Positions 53,278-63,600 of a stretch of DNA of 64,000 bases are shown in pieces. Each line of letters begins with the position of its first letter. Position 1 is the stretch's first letter. The notes under the pieces were generated by a model. The model did not search any database. It saw only the letters and a list, made by a program, of their open reading frames with translations, and was not told the DNA's origin. The stretch covers positions 215,149-279,148 of IMG/VR virus record IMGVR_UViG_3300042562_001598; one strand, 5' to 3'. The DNA comes from a virus. The translations under genes and the position numbers were made by a program.

Positions 53278-55170
53278 ATGAGTAATTTATTAAACAAAAT
53301 ACCGGTTTCACCATTAACGGTTTTAGGTAATCCGTCAGTTCCAAATAACGCAATTTTTGGGACTAATTTTAGTGTATTATCTACCGGTGGTTATATGGAG
53401 GTCTATAGTATTAACGATTTAGACTTTATAATCCCTTCAGGTTCAACAGGTTTAATTGAATATTCCGCAAATACAATTCCAATTCAGTTTAATAAGGGGA
53501 CGGGGTCACCGTTTTCATATGATGTTATAACACTAAATTCTGATAATATTTCTTCAGGTAGAAGAAAGATTGGGATGTTGGTTTATGTTATTGAAGAAAA
53601 ACAAGTTTATCAATATAGAATTGATAATTATGATACTCTATGGAACGCAGCAACAGGTGCTACAGGACCTGGAGGTCCAACAGTTGTTGTATCAAACTTT
53701 GGAACAACCATTAAAAATAATACAACTGCTGGTCAGAATTTTATTGATGCTTGGTTGAATTCAGGTGTTGACGGGATTGATATTAATCCTAGATGGATTA
53801 AGTATTACGGGACAAATTTAGCGGTTACAGGTGGAACTTATAACCCAAGTATTAATACTTTAACATTAACTAACATAACCGGAGGAACTATTCCAATCAC
53901 AGGTTTTAGTGATGCAACAATTTCAGCTTTTACATATAACAATAATAATACCTTAACAATAACCGATACATCAGGAGGAACATTTAATGCGACAATTGAT
54001 GTTATGAGTGGTTTAACCGTTAATGGTATAATATCGGCAACTACAATAAATGGAACTAATTTATATGTTACTGGTGGAACTCAATCTTTATTTTCAGGAA
54101 ATAGTTCATCTGAATTAGTTAAAATCATTCAAGCTGGTTCAGGTGACGCTTTTGTTGTTCAAGACCAAGCTAATGGTGACGCTTCACATTTTGTTATTAA
54201 TGCAAGTGGTAATACAGCAATAGGTTTAACACAACCATTGGGTAATGATAAATTAACTGTATCTGGTAATACTAGTATTTATGGTACTTTATATGCAACA
54301 ACATATCAAAATTTACCAGTATCGGTTGTTAATACGAGTTCATTATTTTCAACAGGATTAAGTAATACAGGTCTTAATGCCTCAGGTGTTACTTATAGTA
54401 TATTTTTGGGTGTGAATGCTGGTAATGGTGCAACAAATGCTTATAATTCAACTTTTTTAAATGAAAATGCTGGTAGAAGTGCAACAAACGCTTATCATTC
54501 TAATTTTATTGGTCAACAAGCTGGTTATCAAGCAACAAATGCTAATTTATCAAACTTTTTAGGTTTAAATGCTGGTCAAGGTGCTACTAACGCTCAATTA
54601 TCTAATTTTTTAGGTAATGAAGCTGGTTATAACGCTACAAGTGCGTCATTTTCTAATTTATTTGGTTATCAAGTTGGTAAATCTTTTTTAGGTAATAATA
54701 TTGGGACTAATAATATTATTATTGGTAAAAACATATCATTACCTAATGCGACAACTAACGCAATTAATATTGGCGGTGTATTATTCGGAATTAACACTTA
54801 TTCTAATTCATCAGGTAATCCATTCACTGGAGCATCATCAACGGGTAGAATAGGTATTAATGTTGTTACACCAACTGAAACGTTACATGTATCAGGTAAT
54901 ACATTGATAAATGGTCAATTAACCGCTAATACTGTAAATGCGACAACTTCAATATTACCGACACAAGATATTACTGTTAATATTGGAACTCCAACAAATA
55001 GATTTAGAGAAGTTAATACATATAGTGGAACTACAACAATTTGGAGTGCAACAACAATAATTTATTCACCTACTTTAGATTTAGGTTTAGATAGTTTAGG
55101 AAATAGTAGAATACTAACAGCAAATTCATCAATATTAAATAATGATGTATTATTAGGAGGAAGTTATTAA
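53278..55170 (+). CDS. Tail fibre with 17-residue NFxGxxAG repeats
   Basis: 630 residues. The early part has TGATGPGGPT (collagen-like). The centre is Thr/Gly/Asn-rich beta. About residues 370-465 hold six 17-residue units (for example SNFLGLNAGQGATNAQL). A typical late segment GRIGINVVTPTETLHVSGNT is followed by a helix-poor tail ending GGSY. The next fibre also ends GGSY. This is a trimeric fibre or its shaft by composition. Confidence 0.78.
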   Translation: MSNLLNKIPVSPLTVLGNPSVPNNAIFGTNFSVLSTGGYMEVYSINDLDFIIPSGSTGLIEYSANTIPIQFNKGTGSPFSYDVITLNSDNISSGRRKIGMLVYVIEEKQVYQYRIDNYDTLWNAATGATGPGGPTVVVSNFGTTIKNNTTAGQNFIDAWLNSGVDGIDINPRWIKYYGTNLAVTGGTYNPSINTLTLTNITGGTIPITGFSDATISAFTYNNNNTLTITDTSGGTFNATIDVMSGLTVNGIISATTINGTNLYVTGGTQSLFSGNSSSELVKIIQAGSGDAFVVQDQANGDASHFVINASGNTAIGLTQPLGNDKLTVSGNTSIYGTLYATTYQNLPVSVVNTSSLFSTGLSNTGLNASGVTYSIFLGVNAGNGATNAYNSTFLNENAGRSATNAYHSNFIGQQAGYQATNANLSNFLGLNAGQGATNAQLSNFLGNEAGYNATSASFSNLFGYQVGKSFLGNNIGTNNIIIGKNISLPNATTNAINIGGVLFGINTYSNSSGNPFTGASSTGRIGINVVTPTETLHVSGNTLINGQLTANTVNATTSILPTQDITVNIGTPTNRFREVNTYSGTTTIWSATTIIYSPTLDLGLDSLGNSRILTANSSILNNDVLLGGSY

Positions 55171-55212
55171 TAAAAATTAATATAAAAAAAGAAATTAAAT
55201 AATATATTAATT

Positions 55213-55352
55213 ATTATTAGTTATATATAATATATAGGAATTTATAAAATAAAAGTAAATAATAAAATGCAAATTTAATATTAATATAATAATATATATT
55301 ATTAGTTATATATAATATATAGAAATTTATAAAAAAAAGTAAATAGTAAAAA
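55213..55352 (+). repeat. Duplicated 55-bp AT-rich intergenic element
   Basis: A unit beginning ATTATTAGTTATATATAATA (55213-55267) recurs 85 bp on (55298-55352) with few changes and contains the palindrome TTATATATAA. It fills most of a 210-bp gap, the largest in this part, before the next fibre gene. No ORF or hairpin terminator is apparent; a doubled promoter or operator is possible. Confidence 0.7.
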
Positions 55353-55380
55353 ATAAAAATATATTAAATAAATAAAAATT

Positions 55381-56976
55381 ATGGCGATTAGAAATACTCA
55401 ATTGGTAATTAAAAATAGTAATGTACCAAGTAAACCTTTTAGTGGTAGTACATTTCTTCAAGGTGAGGCATTTGTTAATACCGCGGATGGTATTTTAATG
55501 TTCTCCGGTAATACTCAATCAACAAGTGAATGGACTCCTGCTGGAACTGGTGGTAATGGTAATTTCTTTGAAGTAGGTTCTAATCTTTATGATTTAAGAC
55601 TTAGAAATAGATTAACAAAATATGAAGGTATTTCAGGTTCAGGATTAATAGGTAAATTTTTATCAGGAACAACAAATGGTTTTGTTTTAGCGGATATTTC
55701 AAATATTATTGGTGTTGATACCTATGTGACCGGATTTACATATCAAGATAATGTTTTTACAATCAAACAAAATGTAGGTCAACCAAATTTAACAGCAACT
55801 ATAAATTCTGTAACTGGTTTAACAGTTAATGGGACTTTATCTGCAACAACTGCAAATTTAGGAACTATTAATGTTAATAATTTAACAATTACAGGAACTG
55901 CAACTTATAACAAAACTGCAACAGGTTCAACTGAATTAGTTAATTACGGAACATTAACAGCATTTACTCAAACAAATGATGTATATGTAACAGGTAATAC
56001 ATTAACTGCCGCTAATAATGATACTAACACACAATCAGCAGTATTAGATTACCATGGCACTCCGATAGGTGGTCCTTATGCTATTACAACTCAAAATACT
56101 TTTACAACAGGTGGAACATATTCTAATTCAACTAAATTAGTTACATTTAAACGAAATGATGGTTTAACAGGATATACAGTTGATTTAAGTAATCTTGACA
56201 CTAATGATACTTATGTAACTGGTGGTACTATAACTACAGCTCCTTCTAACACTAATATTAGTGGTGTTACAACTCTTTCTTATAGTGATAATTCTTTTCC
56301 TAACACATACACTTTACCTTTTACAGATGTATTCACAACCGGATTTACTTATAATTCAACAAACAATACATTCACTCTTAAAGATAATAGTGGAAATACA
56401 TTTAACCAAGCGATTAATACTGTTTCAGGTTTAACATTCTCTAACTTAACAGCCGGTAGAGTTGTTTATGTTGGTTCAGGTGGTTTATTAACTGATGAAG
56501 CTGGATTTACATATGATGCCGGAACAAATACATTTTCAGTTCCTTCTGATGGAACGGTTAATGTTGGAACAGGTGGATTAAATGTTGGTGGTGATGCGGT
56601 TATCCAAGGTTCTTTAACTGTTTTCGGACCTTCAGTTTCAGCATTTACTTCTAACTTATATGTTGAAGACCCTAATATCACATTAAACTACAACCCAACA
56701 GGTAACACTACTGTAACTTCAGTAGGTGCTGGATGGACAATTCAAGATGGTTCAGGTATTGCTAACACGGCAACAACATTAAACATTGGGGTTTCTTACC
56801 TAAACGCTAACTTATCTCCAAATACTGAATATACTGCAGCAACAGGTAATCTAAATAGAAATTTCTATTCTCCAATTGGTGATATTATCATCAGAAATAC
56901 GAATGGTGATTCAAGTGCACCGAATGGTGTGAGGGTATTGGCTTCTGGGGATATTTTGAACGGAGGTTCTTATTAG
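55381..56976 (+). CDS. Tail fibre with baseplate-anchor-like N-terminus
   Basis: 531 residues. The N-terminus (TQLVIKNSNVPSKPFSGSTF, GEAFVNTADGILMFSG) matches that of the next fibre gene and looks like the anchor domain. The shaft is Thr/Gly/Asn repeats (VTGLTVNGTLSATTANLG). The end (VRVLASGDILNGGSY) resembles the preceding fibre. A terminator follows. Two fibres with one anchor suggest alternative or mixed receptor-binding sets. Confidence 0.78.
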   Translation: MAIRNTQLVIKNSNVPSKPFSGSTFLQGEAFVNTADGILMFSGNTQSTSEWTPAGTGGNGNFFEVGSNLYDLRLRNRLTKYEGISGSGLIGKFLSGTTNGFVLADISNIIGVDTYVTGFTYQDNVFTIKQNVGQPNLTATINSVTGLTVNGTLSATTANLGTINVNNLTITGTATYNKTATGSTELVNYGTLTAFTQTNDVYVTGNTLTAANNDTNTQSAVLDYHGTPIGGPYAITTQNTFTTGGTYSNSTKLVTFKRNDGLTGYTVDLSNLDTNDTYVTGGTITTAPSNTNISGVTTLSYSDNSFPNTYTLPFTDVFTTGFTYNSTNNTFTLKDNSGNTFNQAINTVSGLTFSNLTAGRVVYVGSGGLLTDEAGFTYDAGTNTFSVPSDGTVNVGTGGLNVGGDAVIQGSLTVFGPSVSAFTSNLYVEDPNITLNYNPTGNTTVTSVGAGWTIQDGSGIANTATTLNIGVSYLNANLSPNTEYTAATGNLNRNFYSPIGDIIIRNTNGDSSAPNGVRVLASGDILNGGSY

Positions 56977-57000
56977 CGTAATTTTAACAATTAACATTAT

Positions 57001-57033
57001 AAATGGAGTGGTTTTACTACTCCATTTTTTTTT
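57001..57033 (+). terminator. Terminator after the 55381 fibre
   Basis: AAATGGAGT / ACTCCATTT stem with a 9-nt loop and a long T-run. Confidence 0.85.
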
Positions 57034-57064
57034 ATATAAAAAATAACATTAATAAAATAACCTA

Positions 57065-57072
57065 TATTTATA
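57065..57072 (+). promoter_or_regulatory. AT dyad (late-promoter candidate) for the 57117 fibre
   Basis: TATTTATAATTAAGGG lies 44 nt before the ATG, further than at most other sites. Confidence 0.4.
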
Positions 57073-57116
57073 ATTAAGGGTTTTATAATCCACATAAAAA
57101 AACATAAGTCATAAAT

Positions 57117-60017
57117 ATGGCAAATAGAGACACTAGATTTTTAATAAAAAGGTCTAATGTTCCTGGTAAAATACCAACAAATGGTGATTTGTTGTTAGGT
57201 GAACTCGGTCTAAACACCGCAGACGCAATTTTATATACTTCAGGAACGACCGCAAATACAATACTACCTATTGGGTGGGATAGAGTAGCACGAACAGGTG
57301 ATACAATGACAGGTGGTTTATTCACACCATTTCTATCCGCAACTACAGTATCCGCAACAACTTATTATAACTTACCAGCAACACCTTTTACGGGAGGAAC
57401 GGTAAGTGGAGCAACCAATTTTACAAATGGTTTAACTGCGAATACTTTTAGTGCGACAAGTATAAATAAAGTTGATTATATTGTATTCAACACTGGAACT
57501 ACAAGTGCTTCCACAGTAGCTGGTACTGTTTATTTTGACAATACTGAACATGCTTTATCATATAATACTTCAATAAATCAAGGTGTTACCGTTAATTTAG
57601 GTCAACAAAATTATTTAAGAGTATTCAATAATACGGGTATTGATATTCCTAGAGGTAAAGCATTAGAAAACTTAACAGCTTATAGTGGGGTACCATCTGT
57701 AACTTTAGCAGTTAATAACCATACAGGTTTTAATATTATTGGGGTTTCAGCTGAAATTATACCTAATAATTCTGAAGGTATTGCTATCACAAATGGTATT
57801 TTAAGTAATATAGAATTAACTGGTATGACAATTGGGTCATTAGTTTACGCTTCTGATACTGTACCAGGTAATTTAGATAGTTTAAGTAAATATTTAAACT
57901 TTCCACTTACCGCTAGAACAAATACTATTGGTTATGTTATTCAAACAGGAGTTACAACAGGTAAATTATATGTTAATATTCAGAATGAAAATTCTGCTTT
58001 ATCTTTAACTGATTTAGAACGAAATGTATTGGAAGGAAATACAATTTCAACGGGGACTTTTGAATATACTGGAATGACAACGGCATCAACAACAACTTTT
58101 AATGTTGCACCATTACAAGGTTGGATAGTTAAAAATACATACACATATGCTTTAAGTCCAGATGTTCTAGGTATTAATTATACTGGTGGTACAAACATTT
58201 CAGTTACTAATATTGCTTCAGCGGATTCAACATATATTTTAATCACTAGTGCTTTAACAGTTACACAACAAGTAACATTTCCAACGCCACAAGAAAGAAG
58301 AGAAAATATATTTTTGGGTAAAGTTAATCACCCAAATAGAACGAGTATATTAAACATAAATAATACAGTTGATTACGATGTATCACCAATGTCATCTTTG
58401 CGTGATTTATGGTCACCTATAAGATTGATAAATCAAGGTATTATACCTTCACCAAATGGTGCTAATTTAAGTTTTAATACTTCAGCTGGTATTCTTTGGG
58501 GTAATGGTATTAATTGGCATAATAACCAATTAAGTCCTAATAATGTTAATATTGCTGCAAAAGTACCAGCGTCATTTTTTTATAGAACTCAAACTGGTGG
58601 TACTAGTGGTTCGGTTACAGTTATTGACCCTAGAAAATATGATATTGGTGGTGTAATAACTACTATTACACCAGCTGGTAGTAATGATGCGACTAATCAA
58701 AGAATTTATATGTACCCTACTGGGGTTATTAATGTTTTGTATGGTCAAACTAGGTATGCCACATTAGCTGAAGCTATCGCTAATATACAATCTGAAACAT
58801 TTATACCTTACCCTAACGTAGAGTCTACTGGTATACTTATTGGTGTTCTTTCTGTTAGAAATGATATTGTTGCTGATGGTGAACCTTTAACCAACACTGA
58901 TTATGCTAAATTTACACTAGTTTCTAAATTTGGTGAAAGTTTTGGTGGAACTGGTGGTTTATCAACAACAACACTTCAACAAGCGTATGATAACTCAACA
59001 AACCCAGAAATTGTTATAAACTCTACATTGGGTGCATTATCTGTTAAGAATGGTACAGGAAATGCTGATAATGTTACAAGTTTATTTGAGGGTCAAACCG
59101 CAACAAATGGTATTACTTCTATTATAAGAGCTGACGGTTATATTTCAGGAACTACTTTACATACTAGTGGATTTACGGCTAATTCAACAGGGATATCGGC
59201 AAGTACAGCATCTGCAACAACAATATTTACAAGTGGTTTTACAGCCAATACTACAGGTTTATCTGCAACAACAGTATCCGCTACAACATATTATAATTTA
59301 CCTTTAGATATTCGTGTAACAGGTGGAACATATAGTAGTGGGATAGCAACATTTACGAACAATACCGGTGGGACATTCACAGTAACGGGGTTCACTACTA
59401 CTGGATTAACTACTACTGGTGTAAATGTTGGTGGTGGTGTTGGTATTTATTCTGGTTTTTCAGGAACAAGTTTGGTTTTTAAAACTTTGACATCTACAGC
59501 AACAACTATTAATATTATTAATAATAGTGATAGTGTTAACTTAGAAACTAATGCTGGTGTTGCAGTTGTACCAATCGCAACTTCTAATGTTTCAATTGGA
59601 ACTGGGTCTAATGATTATTATTTAAATTTTAAAGTTCCATATAATTTAATAGTTAAAAGTGTTACGTTTAGTGTATCCATTGCTGGTTCTGATAATGTTA
59701 GATTTGGTATTTATAGAGGTCAAGATTTAACTGCTATTTTGGTTGGTCAAAGTGCCGCAAGTGGTGTTTCAACAATCAATACTTTTAATATAACGGCTGA
59801 ATCTGGACAAAATTTAAGTTTTAATGCTGGTGAATGGATGGTTATTGGTGTGGCAGTTGCCGGGACAACAACTAACTTATATGGTTCCGATTGTCCTGCT
59901 AATAACGCTATAGCTTGGACAAATACAACTGATAGTGGTGGTGGATTCCCTGTTAATCCTAGAAGTAAAGCTGGTACTAGAACTAGTTTTCCATCTGTTG
60001 AAATAAACGTTGTTTAA
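57117..60017 (+). CDS. Long tail fibre
   Basis: 966 residues. The anchor-like N-terminus (TRFLIKRSNVPGKIPTNGDL, GELGLNTADAILYTSG) is homologous to the preceding fibre. Thr/Ser/Ala beta-repeats (LSATTVSATTYYNLP occurs twice, near residues 74 and 718) flank a central domain (residues about 180-620) with IPRGKALENLTAYSGVPSV. The C-terminal 150 residues look like a globular tip (SVTFSVSIAGSDNVRFGIYR). It is a probable receptor-binding fibre. Confidence 0.8.
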   Translation: MANRDTRFLIKRSNVPGKIPTNGDLLLGELGLNTADAILYTSGTTANTILPIGWDRVARTGDTMTGGLFTPFLSATTVSATTYYNLPATPFTGGTVSGATNFTNGLTANTFSATSINKVDYIVFNTGTTSASTVAGTVYFDNTEHALSYNTSINQGVTVNLGQQNYLRVFNNTGIDIPRGKALENLTAYSGVPSVTLAVNNHTGFNIIGVSAEIIPNNSEGIAITNGILSNIELTGMTIGSLVYASDTVPGNLDSLSKYLNFPLTARTNTIGYVIQTGVTTGKLYVNIQNENSALSLTDLERNVLEGNTISTGTFEYTGMTTASTTTFNVAPLQGWIVKNTYTYALSPDVLGINYTGGTNISVTNIASADSTYILITSALTVTQQVTFPTPQERRENIFLGKVNHPNRTSILNINNTVDYDVSPMSSLRDLWSPIRLINQGIIPSPNGANLSFNTSAGILWGNGINWHNNQLSPNNVNIAAKVPASFFYRTQTGGTSGSVTVIDPRKYDIGGVITTITPAGSNDATNQRIYMYPTGVINVLYGQTRYATLAEAIANIQSETFIPYPNVESTGILIGVLSVRNDIVADGEPLTNTDYAKFTLVSKFGESFGGTGGLSTTTLQQAYDNSTNPEIVINSTLGALSVKNGTGNADNVTSLFEGQTATNGITSIIRADGYISGTTLHTSGFTANSTGISASTASATTIFTSGFTANTTGLSATTVSATTYYNLPLDIRVTGGTYSSGIATFTNNTGGTFTVTGFTTTGLTTTGVNVGGGVGIYSGFSGTSLVFKTLTSTATTINIINNSDSVNLETNAGVAVVPIATSNVSIGTGSNDYYLNFKVPYNLIVKSVTFSVSIAGSDNVRFGIYRGQDLTAILVGQSAASGVSTINTFNITAESGQNLSFNAGEWMVIGVAVAGTTTNLYGSDCPANNAIAWTNTTDSGGGFPVNPRSKAGTRTSFPSVEINVV

Positions 60018-60028
60018 TAAAAATTAAA

Positions 60029-60577
60029 ATGGATAATATAAAAATAGAATTTATTGGTAGTGGTTTAAAAACAACTATTGGTGAACTGACTGAAATTAAT
60101 AAAAATTATATTTTATCACATCAATTAGAATGTAACAGAACTATACCTATAATTAATATTAATTCTCAATTGTCTTATACAGATTGGAAAGATTTTAATA
60201 CAATTGGTGATTATTATGGTTTTGTTTATGGTGGTAATAATTTAATTAATATTAGTATAAATAATCAATTAGTAGAAAATAATATTATTGAAATAAGGGA
60301 ATATCCTATTTTCAATAATAATAAAAATTATTTGATGAGTATTGAACATCTACATGGGGATATATTTTCAACCTATGAATTTAGTATTGATGGTTTTGAC
60401 ATCAATAAATTAAAAATAAAATTAATGGACTTAAACTGTTTATTATGGGGTGAATTAATAATAGGTGTAGAATATGATGGTAATAATATAAACTTAAATA
60501 AAGGTATAACAAATGTTTATGCTTTTGAACATTTAGTTTTTGATAATGATATGATAGTACCTATATTCAAATATTAA
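60029..60577 (+). CDS. Hypothetical protein, possible fibre chaperone or tip
   Basis: 182 residues, Asn/Ile-rich, ordered, no family recognised. It follows the long fibre by 11 nt and precedes the giant fibre, the usual place for an assembly chaperone or adhesin; inferred from position only. Confidence 0.6.
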   Translation: MDNIKIEFIGSGLKTTIGELTEINKNYILSHQLECNRTIPIININSQLSYTDWKDFNTIGDYYGFVYGGNNLINISINNQLVENNIIEIREYPIFNNNKNYLMSIEHLHGDIFSTYEFSIDGFDINKLKIKLMDLNCLLWGELIIGVEYDGNNINLNKGITNVYAFEHLVFDNDMIVPIFKY

Positions 60578-60605
60578 TCTTCATTATAAATTATAAATTT
60601 CACAC

Positions 60606-60613
60606 TATTTATT
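60606..60613 (+). promoter_or_regulatory. AT dyad (late-promoter candidate) for the giant fibre
   Basis: ACACTATTTATTGTTAATC lies 21 nt before the ATG at 60635. Confidence 0.4.
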
Positions 60614-60634
60614 GTTAATCAAACTTAAAGAAAA

Positions 60635-63600
60635 ATGAGATTAACGGATAGAGTATTAGCAACGGGAATTACGTCAACAGATTTATTACATATAGTCATT
60701 ACTGGTGACACAACACAAAGCCCGGAAGGGTCTTCATATAAGGCGTCCATAGGTCAAATACAAACGTTTTTTGGTCAACAACTAATTATAACCGGAACGG
60801 GGATTACATCTTCTATAAGACGAGATTCAGGTAACTCCGCTTCCGGCAATTTTTCTTCCTCAATTCCTGGGTCAGGAAATACATCTTCAGGTCATTTATC
60901 TTATTCTGAAGGTGAAAATACATTATCAAGTGGTAGAACCTCACATTCCGAAGGTGGAAATACTATTGCCGGTGGTGATTATTCACATGTTGAAGGTTTT
61001 AATAGTGAAGCTTATGGTAATTATGCTCACGCTGAAGGATTTAATACTTTAGCTAGTGGTTTTGGTTCTCATGCCGAAGGTGGTGACACAATAGCTTCAG
61101 GTAATGGTTCTCACGCTGAAGGTAAAAACACTCAAGCAATTGGTACTTATTCACATGTTGAAGGTTCTTACAATATTGCTAGTGGTATATCGTCACACTC
61201 CGAAGGGTATTATACCCAATCCAATGGAGAAAATTCACATTCGGAAGGTACTTTTTCAATTGCTACAGGTGATAATTCTCACGCGGAAGGTAATCTAACT
61301 AATTCTGTTGGTGAAAACTCACATGCTGAGGGTAGTGAAACAATAGCTAGTGGTATATCATCACATGCCGAAGGATATTTAACTCAAGCTATTGGTGATT
61401 ATTCTCATTCGGGTGGTCATAATACAATCGCTTCAGGAGAAACTTCATTTATTCATTCTAAAGATTCCACAGTTTATAGTGATTACTCAAGTATTTTGGG
61501 TGGTTCAGGTAATACAATTACTGGTTTAACTGTTTCTAGTGGGTCAAGTAATAACACTGCGATTATTGGTGGTAATAACAACTTAATTAGTAATCAGACG
61601 ATTGATTTAGGGTATGCTAATGGTATTGGTGACTCTGTAAATAGTACAATAATTGGTGGTCAATATAATAGTATATATGGTCATAAAAACTCATCAATCA
61701 TTGGGGGTTCTGGTAATACAATTCACTTTGATTTCCCTATAGTTTATAATGATTCTGAAATAATTGCAGGTTCTATAGATTCGTTAATTACCGCAACCAC
61801 TATTAGTAGTATTATATCATCTTCAGGTTCAACATTATTTGCAACTAATCAAACATCAATATTAGGGGGTAAGAACAATTTTGCGGTATTTTACGATAAT
61901 AGTTTAATACTTGGTGGTGAAGACAATACTATTGGTGTATTAGGTAACCCTACAGGTCCTGGATTAAACACCGTTATTGTTGGTGGTAAAAATCATAAAA
62001 CTACAGTTGGATTAGTTCAATCAGTTATATTAGGTGGTGAAAACATAACGGCAACAACAGACAATACTGTATATACACCATATCTAAATATTCAATCAGC
62101 AACAACAGATAATAATGTTACTAATGTTCTTGTTAGAGATACTGATGGTTCTGTTAAACTAAAAACAGTAAGTTCTTTTAGTGGAACATCATTATATTGG
62201 TATGCTGAAAATTCTACACCACCAACAACAGCACCTTTGGCTAGTGGTACTGGTTCTATTGCTTTGGGTAATGGAGCTGAAGCTTTGGGTGGTGATATGT
62301 TTGTTTATGGAACTAATGCTGGCAGTGGAACGACTGGTGCTGATTTTTCTAATTTTATTGGTGCTCAAGCAGGTATTGCTGCAACAAATAGTACAGGTTC
62401 AAATTTTATAGGTCCTGGTGCTGGTCAAAGTGCTACAAACTCAAATGATTCTAACTTTATAGGTAATGGTGCTGGTTTAAATGCTACAGACGCCAGTCTT
62501 TCAAATTTTATCGGAGGTAACGCTGGTTCCAGTACGGTATATTCATATTATTCAAACTTTATTGGGTTTAACGCTGGCCAAGCAGCAATAAATAGTAATA
62601 ATTCTAACTTTATTGGTGAAAACGCTGGTAATAACGCAATAAATGCTAATGACGCAACTTTTATTGGTAGTCGTGCTGGTGAAAATACAACTAATGTTTC
62701 TAATTCAACCCTTATTGGTGAATACGCTGGTTCTGGGGCAACAGGTGTAACTGATTCAAATTTCATAGGTAATGGAGCTGGTCAGGGTGCGAAAAATCTT
62801 ATTTATTCTAATTTTGAGGGTTATCAATCAGGTTTTGAGGCTAGTGGGTCTAGTTACTCTAATTTTTCAGGATTTTATGCGGGGTATAAATCAAACACTT
62901 CAACATATTCAAATTTAATTGGGCATAGACCTGGTTATGAATCTGTTGGTATTATTAATTCTAATTTAATAGGTGTTGATGCTGGTTATCAATCAACGGG
63001 TCTTGTAAATGTTAATTTAATTGGTAGATATGCGGGTAGACAAGCGTCAACAATAAGTTTATCTAATTTTATAGGATATTTTGCGGGATATTTATCTTCA
63101 GGTAATACTGTTGCAAACTTTATAGGTCAAAACGCGGGTTATTTGTCAAGTAGTTCTTCTTATACTAATATTTTTGGTTACGAGGCTGGTAGTACATCTA
63201 CAGGTAATACATACTCTAATTTTATAGGTAGAGGTGCTGGTATGAGTGCAACAACATCTTATAATAGTAACTTTATTGGTTTATACGCTGGTAGAAGTGC
63301 AAATAGTTCTTATTATTCTAATTTTATTGGAAATAATGCGGGTTATGAATCAATTAATAATACTTATGGTAACTTTATCGGATTAAGTGCTGGTTATCAA
63401 TCAACTGGTAATACTTATGGTAATTTTATTGGAAATCAAGCTGGTTATCAGTCAACAGGTAATACTTATGGTAATTTTATTGGTACAAACGCTGGTAGAG
63501 GTGCTAGTAATTCATTAAATTCAAACTTTATTGGTAGCTCCGCTGGATTAGAGACCATTAGTAATTATTCTAACTTTATTGGTGCTGAAGCTGGTTATCA

